12,047 nucleotides of DNA from CAYNNP01 sp964398215 (GTDB lineage: Bacteria > Planctomycetota > Planctomycetia > Pirellulales > Pirellulaceae). The stretch is taken from contig CAYNNP010000208.1 in assembly GCA_964398215.1 (NCBI GenBank), positions 1 to 12,047 on the forward strand. The letters run 5' to 3'. Both the position numbers and the translations under genes were made by a program. Shown one piece after another: positions 1 to 6,130 of this stretch; the first letter of the stretch is position 1, and every line of letters begins with the position of its first letter. Under the pieces are notes generated by a model. The model ran no database searches and was not told the DNA's origin. It saw only the letters and a program-made list of their open reading frames with translations.

Positions 1-68
1 TTGCGTCCGAAGTTCCGGCAATTGCAGCGTTTGCTCGGTCCGGCCTACCCCAAGATCGCAATTCCAAA

Positions 69-109
69 ACGCGTCAGCGACGGGGTTCCGTTGTCCCTCG
101 CTCACGCGT
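69..109. repeat. Imperfect palindrome, likely dispersed planctomycete repeat
   Basis: The arms 69-84 and 95-109 are inverted copies (ACGCGT-x-AGCGA-x-GGG type) with one substitution and one extra base, separated by about 10 nt. Each arm ends in the self-complementary hexamer ACGCGT. The structure lies about 100 nt upstream of the first gene and has no T-run, so it does not look like an intrinsic terminator. Membership in a dispersed family is inferred from memory only. Confidence 0.45.
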
Positions 110-152
110 CGGGTTACCAAAAAGAGGTGTTGAATACGAGCCTGGTGGTCGC

Positions 153-161
153 TGCTATACT
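153..161 (+). promoter_or_regulatory. Possible extended -10 promoter for isomerase-rsmH
   Basis: TGCTATACT reads as an extended -10 element (TG, one base, then TATACT, one mismatch to TATAAT). A TTGAAT resembling a -35 box lies at 130-135, but the 20-nt spacer is longer than usual, so the extended TG would have to compensate. It would start transcription near base 168, about 40 nt before the ATG at 210. It is the best sigma-70-like match I see upstream of the first gene, and there is no experimental support. Confidence 0.35.
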
Positions 162-209
162 GACAGCCGACCCTATCCGCCATTGCTTGCTATTTAGCTG
201 AGGCCAGAG

Positions 210-1133
210 ATGCAAAAAAAACAACTTACGCAACGACGCCAGTTTCTTCAAAGTGCCGGGATTGCTACGTGCGCTGCCGGACTTCTAGCGACAACTGGCA
301 TCGCAGACGAAACAGTTTCGGCAAAGAAAACCGGCTGGCTTCGTAAAACCCTGAAGGTTGGCATGATCAAAGCGAATGGGTTGGAGCAAAAATTCAAGAT
401 CGCTTTGCAGGCCGGTTTCGAGGGTGTCGAACTGAACGTCCCGGGTGTAAAGATCGACGAAGCTGTTGCGGCGGCCAAGAAGACCGGTATCGTGATTGAT
501 GGCACCGTTGGAAACTATCACTGGAAAATTCGCCACACCGATCCGAGTGCTGATACACGCGCCGAAGCGCTCAAGCGGTTGATAGGCGGGATTGAGGAAA
601 CCGCAAAGCTTGGCGGAACATCGATGCTGTTGGTTCCCGGTCACGGCAAGGATGGTTCCGACGCCGAGGTCTACGAACGCGCCGTAACTGCCGTCAAGCA
701 AGCTTTGCCGACAGCCGAAAAGCACAAGATCCAAATCTTGATTGAAAACGTTTGGAATGATTTCTGTTTCGACCAAGAAGGTGGTAGCGACCAAACGGCG
801 GAGCGACTGGCCAAATTCATTGACGAATTCAAATCGCCGTTGGTGGGAGTCCAGTACGACATCGGCAACCACTGGAAGTATGGCGATCCGGCTGAATGGA
901 TCCGAACGCTGGGTGATCGAATCAAGAAGCTTGACATCAAGGGTTTCTCTCGCGCAAGCGGCAAATTCACAAAGATCACCGAAGGCGATATCAAGTGGCC
1001 GGAAGTTGAAAAGGCATTGCGCGATATCAAGTTTACAGGTTGGCTGGCTGCGGAAGTCGGCGGCGGTAGCTTGGATCGACTGCGAGAGGTCAATGACCAT
1101 CTCGAACAAGCTCTTCATTGCAGTAAGAGCTAG
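210..1133 (+). CDS. Tat-exported TIM-barrel sugar phosphate isomerase/epimerase-like protein
   Basis: A 307-aa protein of the xylose-isomerase-like (AP endonuclease 2) TIM-barrel superfamily, whose members isomerise or epimerise sugars using a divalent metal. Residues 9-14 read RRQFLQ, followed by a hydrophobic Ala/Gly-rich stretch to about residue 33. This is a typical twin-arginine signal, so the folded enzyme is probably exported to the periplasmic space. The barrel begins near residue 48 (LKVGMIK). Candidate metal ligands are E179 (ILIEN), D217 with nearby H221 (YDIGNH) and E282 (AAEVGGG); the conserved His-Trp at 104-105 is also typical. The ATG at 210 gives a complete signal peptide and is preceded by only a weak purine tract (AGAG). 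rsmH starts 3 nt after the stop, so the two are probably co-transcribed. The substrate cannot be read from sequence; it could also be annotated as hydroxypyruvate-isomerase-like. Confidence 0.87.
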   Translation: MQKKQLTQRRQFLQSAGIATCAAGLLATTGIADETVSAKKTGWLRKTLKVGMIKANGLEQKFKIALQAGFEGVELNVPGVKIDEAVAAAKKTGIVIDGTVGNYHWKIRHTDPSADTRAEALKRLIGGIEETAKLGGTSMLLVPGHGKDGSDAEVYERAVTAVKQALPTAEKHKIQILIENVWNDFCFDQEGGSDQTAERLAKFIDEFKSPLVGVQYDIGNHWKYGDPAEWIRTLGDRIKKLDIKGFSRASGKFTKITEGDIKWPEVEKALRDIKFTGWLAAEVGGGSLDRLREVNDHLEQALHCSKS

Positions 1134-1136
1134 CGA

Positions 1137-2042
1137 GTGTCGAATCCTATTTCTTGTCATGTTTCAGTCATGCCCGATGAAATCGTGCATTGGGTTTCTG
1201 CGTGCAATCCGTCTGTCATCATTGATGGAACTTTTGGTGGCGGCGGACATAGCCGTTTACTTATCGAGCAGCTTGCAGATTGCAAAGTCATTGGGCTGGA
1301 CCGTGATCCTGCTGTCAGTGAACGAGCCGAAAATGAGTCACTTGATCCTCGAATCCAATTGTATTTGGGCAGTTACGAACAAGTACCCAAGGCGTTGGCT
1401 GCGTGTGAGTTGGATGTCGCGAATGCACTGATCCTGGATCTCGGGTTGTCCAGCGACCAACTTGCCGATCGCGACCGTGGATTCAGTTTTACAGCTGACG
1501 GACCGCTGGACTTGCGGTTTGATCCAGAGAACGGTGTCGCTGCAAGCGACTGGCTGTCACGCAGAAGCGAAAAGGACATTGCCGATGCGATCTATCAATT
1601 CGGCGAGGAAAGATTTAGCCGCCGAATTGCTCGCGCGATTGTTCAGAAAGCACGAGAACGGACTCCGGTGAAAACGGTCAACGAGTTGGTCGAGATTTGT
1701 CGCCGCTGTGTGCCTCGCAGCAAGAATCATGATATCCATCCGGCCACGCGAACCTTCCAGGCCTTGCGGATCGCCGTCAACGATGAGCTGGGGATCTTGC
1801 AGCGGAGTCTTCAAGCGGCTCCCGAATGGCTGAGTCCAGGAGCACACTGCGCCATCATCAGCTTCCACTCTCTGGAAGACCGATTGGTCAAGAACGCCTT
1901 TCGTGATGATGATCGATGGGAGGTGCTGACAAAAAAACCGCTGCGCCCAACCGAAACGGAAGTCGCTGGTAACCCTCGCAGCCGAAGCGCAAAACTACGC
2001 GTCGCAAAACGGGTTGCGGATGTCCCGCTCGGTCACCGCTAG
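1137..2042 (+). CDS. rsmH: 16S rRNA (cytosine(1402)-N(4))-methyltransferase RsmH
   Basis: RsmH (MraW) transfers a methyl group from S-adenosylmethionine to N4 of C1402 in the decoding centre of 16S rRNA. The 301 aa match the family's usual length of about 300-320. Hallmarks in order: HVSVMPDEI at 8-16, the SAM-binding DGTFGGGGHS at 30-39, an acidic ribose-binding region (GLDRDP, 53-58), DLGLSSDQL at 101-109, LDLRFDP at 124-130, the diagnostic HPATRTFQALRI at 201-212, SFHSLEDR at 242-249, and the C-terminal NPRSRSAKLR at 279-288. The start is GTG at 1137; a later ATG at 1170 would remove the conserved HV segment. It lies 3 nt after the isomerase stop, which suggests translational coupling. No mraZ, ftsL, ftsI or mur gene is adjacent, unlike the usual dcw cluster. 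Confidence 0.97.
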   Translation: MSNPISCHVSVMPDEIVHWVSACNPSVIIDGTFGGGGHSRLLIEQLADCKVIGLDRDPAVSERAENESLDPRIQLYLGSYEQVPKALAACELDVANALILDLGLSSDQLADRDRGFSFTADGPLDLRFDPENGVAASDWLSRRSEKDIADAIYQFGEERFSRRIARAIVQKARERTPVKTVNELVEICRRCVPRSKNHDIHPATRTFQALRIAVNDELGILQRSLQAAPEWLSPGAHCAIISFHSLEDRLVKNAFRDDDRWEVLTKKPLRPTETEVAGNPRSRSAKLRVAKRVADVPLGHR

Positions 2043-2131
2043 AGCACACCGGCCGAATTGCGTCTGATTGGCAGCGACAACGCGGAGCGTTAAGTTGTTT
2101 CTGCTGTTTTTTCCCATCAGAATAGAGAAAC
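2043..2131 (+). other. Short rsmH-enolase intergenic gap
   Basis: This 89-nt gap holds only a weak hairpin, AACGC-GGA-GCGTT at 2079-2091, followed by a T-rich stretch (to about 2116) that is not an uninterrupted T-run. It could be a poor terminator for the isomerase-rsmH unit or leader sequence of the next gene. I see no convincing promoter; TTGTTT (2094-2099) with CAGAAT 17 nt later would put the start almost at the ATG. Confidence 0.25.
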
Positions 2132-3508
2132 ATGATGCCCAAATCGGACCTGCGCGAATTTGAACTTCAGCTCCGGACTGAAACTTACGCTTACCGTACG
2201 CCGATGAAATTTGGCGGCCGAGTCGTGACCGACGTGACCATCCTGACTGCGGACTGCCCGGCAAGTTCAGGGCTGGGTTCGGCAATGGGGCTCGGGTCGA
2301 TGACAATGGGAGTCGCTTGGGCCTGGCCAGTTGCCAAACGCACCGATGGGTCGCTGATGTCGGACGACGACAAGCTGCAGGTTGTGCTTGAATTGGCAAA
2401 CCGATTGTGTGCTGCGATGAACAACAACGATCAATCGGGCCATCCGCTGGACGTTTGCCATCGGTTCGTTGCCGAGCGGGATTCAATCGCGGTACAGCTC
2501 GCAGAAGAAATGAAAATCGAGCCGATTCCGGGTCTCGCAGTTCTGCTTGCCGGATCGCCTTTGGAAGCTGCGTTGTTCGATGCACATGGGAAAGCGGCTA
2601 ACGAAAGTAGCTACGCATTGTTGTCGCGCGAGCACCTGCCCAACGACCTTTCGCATTACTTGGATGAATCTTACAAGGGTGTGTATCTGGCCGATTTGAT
2701 TTCTGCCAAGCCCGTTGATTTAATGCCGCTGTACCATTTAGTCGGCGCGCTTGATCCGTTGACAAATGGAGACCTTGACCAGCCTGTTGGTGACGGGATG
2801 CCGGAAACGTTGGGCGATTGGATTCAGCGCGATGGTCTGACCCATTTGAAAATCAAACTTGCTGGCGAGGATCTAGATTGGGATGTCAATCGCGTTGCAG
2901 GAATCCATGCGGTTGCGACCGAAAATCGTACCGGCAATTGGGATTTCTCGTTGGACTTTAATGAGCGATGCGAAAACGAAGACTACGTGTTGGAAATGCT
3001 GAATCGATTGCGCGAGGTAGCCCCCGGCGCCCTGCCCTGCATTCAGTACATTGAACAACCGACCCACCGTGACTTGGAAAAACACCCTGAATTGACGATG
3101 CATCGCGTCGCCAAAGAAAAACCGGTGGTGATTGACGAGTCGCTCGTTGGGCTGGCCAGCCTGCGAACTGCGATCAAACAAGGTTACAGTGGAATCGCTT
3201 TGAAGGCTTGCAAGGGACATGCCGAAGCGTTGTTGTTGGGTGCGGTCGCAAGGCACGAAAACTATTTCTTGTGCGTACAAGATTTAACTTGCGTCGGCGC
3301 ATCGCTACTGCATTCAGCGTCGTTGGCCGCACACATTCCTGGCGTGGCGGCGATCGAAAGCAATGGTCGTCAGTTTTCTCCAGCAGGCAACGAACGTTGG
3401 ATGGAAGGCTTTGGCGAATTCTTTCGAATCCAAAATGGCAAAGTACCGACCAGTCAGCTTGCAGGTCCAGGCCTTGGATACGGCAGTGATCCTGCCACGA
3501 AAGATTGA
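2132..3508 (+). CDS. Enolase-superfamily (mandelate racemase/muconate-lactonizing-like) enzyme
   Basis: A 458-aa member of the enolase superfamily, which removes a proton alpha to a carboxylate and stabilises the enolate on Mg2+. The N-terminal capping domain includes RTPMKFGGRVVTD (22-34). In the barrel, the Lys-x-Lys catalytic motif is K240-x-K242, and the likely metal ligands are D275 (LDFNE), E308 (IEQP) and D335 (IDES). A second acid/base lysine is K358 (ALKACK). This set fits the muconate-lactonizing/mandelate-racemase side of the superfamily; racemase, dehydratase, epimerase or lactonizing activity cannot be distinguished. The protein is longer than the common 350-400 aa, partly through a segment at about 160-225 with no recognisable motif. 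No signal peptide is visible, so it is probably cytoplasmic. The start is ATG at 2132 or the adjacent ATG at 2135, with a weak AGAGA upstream. It is convergent with the NUDIX gene, 41 nt away. Confidence 0.88.
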   Translation: MMPKSDLREFELQLRTETYAYRTPMKFGGRVVTDVTILTADCPASSGLGSAMGLGSMTMGVAWAWPVAKRTDGSLMSDDDKLQVVLELANRLCAAMNNNDQSGHPLDVCHRFVAERDSIAVQLAEEMKIEPIPGLAVLLAGSPLEAALFDAHGKAANESSYALLSREHLPNDLSHYLDESYKGVYLADLISAKPVDLMPLYHLVGALDPLTNGDLDQPVGDGMPETLGDWIQRDGLTHLKIKLAGEDLDWDVNRVAGIHAVATENRTGNWDFSLDFNERCENEDYVLEMLNRLREVAPGALPCIQYIEQPTHRDLEKHPELTMHRVAKEKPVVIDESLVGLASLRTAIKQGYSGIALKACKGHAEALLLGAVARHENYFLCVQDLTCVGASLLHSASLAAHIPGVAAIESNGRQFSPAGNERWMEGFGEFFRIQNGKVPTSQLAGPGLGYGSDPATKD

Positions 3509-3549
3509 TTGTAGCGCCGTATCGACAAAGAAATTGCGAGCGCCTGCTG

Positions 3550-4110
3550 CTACGGTTTCATTGCCAAGAACGAATACAATCCGATGATGGTTTTGGCGTC
3601 ACGGATCTTGCCGCCGGATAGCAGGTCGGGTATTTCGTCACGGCGAACAATCTGATTTTCAATCTGCTCGGTCGCTTCCCGCGCATGTTCACCCAACGTT
3701 AGTCCCGTTGCCAAAAATAGCTGCATCAATTCATCGCTCATCCCAGGTGCGGCATAGAACTGATGCAGCAGATCGAAGGTTTGTCCTTCGTATCCGGTTT
3801 CTTCGATCAACTCGCGGCGAGCCGTTTCGATAATCGGTTCGCCGGATTCTCGTGTGCCTGCAGGCAATTCTAGCAACGTTTCACCGACTTGCGGTCTTGA
3901 ATTGCGGATCATCACGATCGTGTCATCATCAATCAGCGGTAATAAGACCACCGCGCCTGGATGGCGAATGACTTCTCGCACATACATGCGGCCATCGTCA
4001 CCGCGGAGATCCATGCGGTGTACGTCAAACCGCTCGCCTTTAAGAACCAGTTGTTCAGAAACGATTTGTCGTGTTGCGTCTGGCTGAGGCCCGTTGGTGG
4101 AATCTGTCAC
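3550..4110 (-). CDS. NUDIX hydrolase, ADP-ribose pyrophosphatase type
   Basis: A 186-aa NUDIX hydrolase. The 23-residue Nudix box is perfect: G85, E91, R99-E100, E103-E104, G106, Y107 follow G-x5-E-x7-RE-U-x-EE-x-G-U, and it binds the metals used to cut nucleoside diphosphates linked to another group. The N-terminal beta region and an APGMSDE segment at 121-127, about 15 residues after the box, resemble ADP-ribose pyrophosphatases (NudF-like), so ADP-ribose to AMP plus ribose-5-phosphate is the most likely reaction; other nucleotide-sugar substrates are possible. There is no signal peptide, so it is cytoplasmic. The start is GTG, 2 nt downstream of the sulfatase TAG, without a visible Shine-Dalgarno, so translation probably depends on the upstream gene. 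It is the last gene of the sppA-DUF4416-sulfatase-NUDIX run. Confidence 0.93.
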   Translation of the reverse strand: MTDSTNGPQPDATRQIVSEQLVLKGERFDVHRMDLRGDDGRMYVREVIRHPGAVVLLPLIDDDTIVMIRNSRPQVGETLLELPAGTRESGEPIIETARRELIEETGYEGQTFDLLHQFYAAPGMSDELMQLFLATGLTLGEHAREATEQIENQIVRRDEIPDLLSGGKIRDAKTIIGLYSFLAMKP

Positions 4111-4112
4111 AG

Positions 4113-5516
4113 CTATTTGTTTTGTTTGCGTTTCTTGCTTTCGATTGCGATGCCACTATCGCCCAGACGCCTGTTTAGCTTTTCATCCAAACGCAGGGCA
4201 ACATCACGGTACTGGTCAGAGCCAGCAAGGTTAGTGAATTCTCTGGGGTCCGACGTCATGTCATACAGTTCCTTGGTGCCATCGGTGTAACGCATGTAGT
4301 GCCAGCGATCAGTCCTGAACGAAAATCCGCGATTCAGTGACAAGGCACCATCCTTTACCGTTGCCTGGGGATCCTTCAATACTGGTACCAAACTTTTGCC
4401 ATGCAATTTGGCTGGGACTGGAATGCCTGCCAGTTCCGCACATGTTGGAAACAGATCGACAAGTTCGACGATACTGTTTGTCTGGCCAGCGTCAAAATTC
4501 GGTGCATCGATGATCAACGGCACATGCAAAACCTCTTCGTGCAAGTTTGATTTTTGCCAAAACCCGTGTTCGCCCAAGTGATAACCATGGTCACTGGTAA
4601 ACACGATCGCGGTGCTATCTCGAATCCCCAAACGCTCCAGTTCTGCGACCACACGGCCAACTTGCTGGTCCATGAAAGTGACCGACGCATAATAGCCTTG
4701 CCACATTCTTTTCTGGTTGTCAGGATGTTTGCCTATCGGATTCGAATCGGAACGAGTGGCCGACTTGCCAAGTTTTGGAATGTCATCCAAGTCATTCTGG
4801 GTCGACTCTGGCAACCTAATCTTTTGCCACGGATAGGGCTCAAAGTACTGCTTGGGGGCTACCATCGGATAGTGAGGCCGAACAAATCCGACAGCCAAGA
4901 AAAACGGTTTGTCTTTGTGCTCTCGAATCAGTTCCACTGCCTTGGTCGCGGATTTGTAATCCGGCTGATCGCTTCCGTCGCCCTGATACTGAACGGTCAC
5001 GAACATGCGATGCTTCATCTTTGTCGATTCGCGATTCTGCAGTGAGTCGGTGAAGATATTTTGGTTCAAGCACGCGTAAGCACCCGGCGTGTGCGCCTCG
5101 AAACCCGTTGAATTGAAACGCTGCGTCCAAGTCGACGCGATGTCATTGCCATTGGTTCCCGCGATGATGTCACCAGGGACTCGCATGTGATAGATCTTAC
5201 CGACTCGAGCGGTATGCCAATCATGATTGCGAAAGTGAAGCCCCATGTTTAAACCACGGCCATCTTTGTACCGACTGTGCATGAACGATGTTCGCGAAGG
5301 CCCGCATGACGTGCCTTGGCAATACGCTCGCTGGAATAGCATTCCATCTTTAGCAAGCTGGTCGATGTTCGGTGTTTTGCAGATTCCATCGCCGTAGCAC
5401 CCCAGCACACTGGCTTTCAAATCATCAGAGATCATGAAAACAATGTTCTTGACCGATGATTCAGCGTTGCAAGCGGAACCAAGCAGCACAAAGAACAGTA
5501 GCAGTAGGTTTCTCAT
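4113..5516 (-). CDS. Exported sulfatase, iduronate-2-sulfatase-like
   Basis: A 467-aa arylsulfatase-superfamily enzyme expected to hydrolyse sulfate esters, probably on sulfated polysaccharide. Residues 1-18 form a hydrophobic signal peptide ending in ACNA, probably signal peptidase I; the Cys at 16 has a poor lipobox. Metal-binding acids are D31-D32 (SDDLK) and D309-H310 (SDHGYHLGEHGFW); K322 is the expected substrate-binding lysine. C71 in CGPSR is the residue oxidised to formylglycine. Thr-Gly of the usual T-G-R end of the signature is replaced by H80-S81 (FMHSR), while CxPxR is intact. RVGKIYH (104-110) and the C-terminal RTDRWHYMRYTDGTKELYD block fit the iduronate-2-sulfatase-like subgroup common in planctomycetes. 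The start is ATG at 5516 with a weak GGA upstream. It follows the DUF4416 gene by 36 nt. No formylglycine-generating enzyme is in the window. Confidence 0.93.
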   Translation of the reverse strand: MRNLLLLFFVLLGSACNAESSVKNIVFMISDDLKASVLGCYGDGICKTPNIDQLAKDGMLFQRAYCQGTSCGPSRTSFMHSRYKDGRGLNMGLHFRNHDWHTARVGKIYHMRVPGDIIAGTNGNDIASTWTQRFNSTGFEAHTPGAYACLNQNIFTDSLQNRESTKMKHRMFVTVQYQGDGSDQPDYKSATKAVELIREHKDKPFFLAVGFVRPHYPMVAPKQYFEPYPWQKIRLPESTQNDLDDIPKLGKSATRSDSNPIGKHPDNQKRMWQGYYASVTFMDQQVGRVVAELERLGIRDSTAIVFTSDHGYHLGEHGFWQKSNLHEEVLHVPLIIDAPNFDAGQTNSIVELVDLFPTCAELAGIPVPAKLHGKSLVPVLKDPQATVKDGALSLNRGFSFRTDRWHYMRYTDGTKELYDMTSDPREFTNLAGSDQYRDVALRLDEKLNRRLGDSGIAIESKKRKQNK

Positions 5517-5552
5517 TTGTCATCCGATTTTGATAGTGAAAGACATCAGGCA

Positions 5553-6128
5553 CTATGACCCACCTGAGCGCTGCCGTATCCGAATTTGACCCAGACGCTG
5601 AACTTCTGCGCGAACTTGATTGCGCGACTTGGTGGCAAACTCTGCGACCGATTCGGTGCGATAATCCGGATAACTCCAGCGATGATGGATCCATTTCTTT
5701 GCCACATAATTCAAGGTGACTTCCGCAAAGATTCCGTCGCGCAGATACAACCGGTGATCGCGATCCTTGGTAGTCGCCAAAACTAATTTGGCTTGCGTTA
5801 CATATCCACAATCCAAATTCAGTGGCCTTGGCTCTGTATGATCGGAGTCTCTGGCAAACTGTTTTTCCCACTCGTTGGTTGCGAGTTTCCAATCCGCCAG
5901 TTCGCCACAATCACACAGTGCCTCAAACGCAACGATTACCTTTTGCAGGCCTGGGCCCATCTCTGAATCATAAAAACCGCCTGCAGGAAAAGGCAGTGGG
6001 GCTGTCTGATGCGCAATCGCACCCCAAGCGTCCTGCAAAGTTTGTATGCCCCAATCGCGAGCGTCATCGTGCCGCGAAATCACGGCACAGATACGAACAA
6101 CCGGTTCTATGAATTCAATTTCAGCCAC
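5553..6128 (-). CDS. DUF4416 family protein of unknown function
   Basis: A 191-aa soluble protein without signal peptide that I recognise as DUF4416 by three blocks: EMGPGL at 56-61, the conserved LNLDCGYVTQAKLVLATTKD at 103-122, and GIFAEVTL at 132-139 followed by YPDYRTE at 153-159. The biochemical role of the family is not known to me. The invariant Asp/Lys/Asp pattern of the central block looks like an active or binding site, but that is inference. The start is GTG at 6128, 2 nt after the sppA TAG, so the gene is probably translationally coupled to sppA. The sulfatase gene follows after 36 nt. The length agrees with the family (about 170-190 aa) and the C-terminus ends in a basic tail (RIRQRSGGS). 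Confidence 0.9.
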   Translation of the reverse strand: MAEIEFIEPVVRICAVISRHDDARDWGIQTLQDAWGAIAHQTAPLPFPAGGFYDSEMGPGLQKVIVAFEALCDCGELADWKLATNEWEKQFARDSDHTEPRPLNLDCGYVTQAKLVLATTKDRDHRLYLRDGIFAEVTLNYVAKKWIHHRWSYPDYRTESVAEFATKSRNQVRAEVQRLGQIRIRQRSGGS

Positions 6129-6130
6129 AA

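Larger units (their letters stand above)
1..209. other. Gene-free leader with imperfect palindrome
   Basis: I see no convincing gene here. A plus-strand frame (1-201) and a minus-strand frame (183 down to the left edge) are both open, but neither protein resembles anything I recognise. Both run through an imperfect inverted repeat at 69-84 and 95-109 (arms beginning and ending with ACGCGT, one mismatch and one bulge, about 10 nt loop), which points to intergenic repeat DNA rather than coding sequence. From memory, ORF fragments with the same translated flavour (TRRVSEG on the minus strand) occur widely as spurious small proteins in planctomycete genomes; this was not verified. The right part holds the likely promoter of the downstream isomerase gene. 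Confidence 0.5.

Noticed and set aside
1..183. Open minus-strand frame from ATG at 183 running off the left edge, 61 codons
   Set aside because: Its translation includes TRRVSEG-like sequence that I associate with repeat-derived spurious planctomycete ORFs, and it covers the palindrome. It cannot be excluded as the start of a divergent gene without the upstream sequence.
1..201. Open plus-strand frame from TTG at base 1, 66 codons
   Set aside because: It overlaps an imperfect palindrome and the likely promoter, resembles no protein I know and has no ribosome site in view.
285..1160. Long minus-strand frame (291 codons) opposite the isomerase gene
   Set aside because: The plus strand encodes a coherent Tat signal and TIM barrel; the antisense product has no recognisable motif and is a shadow frame.
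3509..3549. Bidirectional terminator between the convergent enolase and NUDIX genes
   Set aside because: Only distant 5-nt GTAGC/GCTAC complementarity and no T-run on either side.
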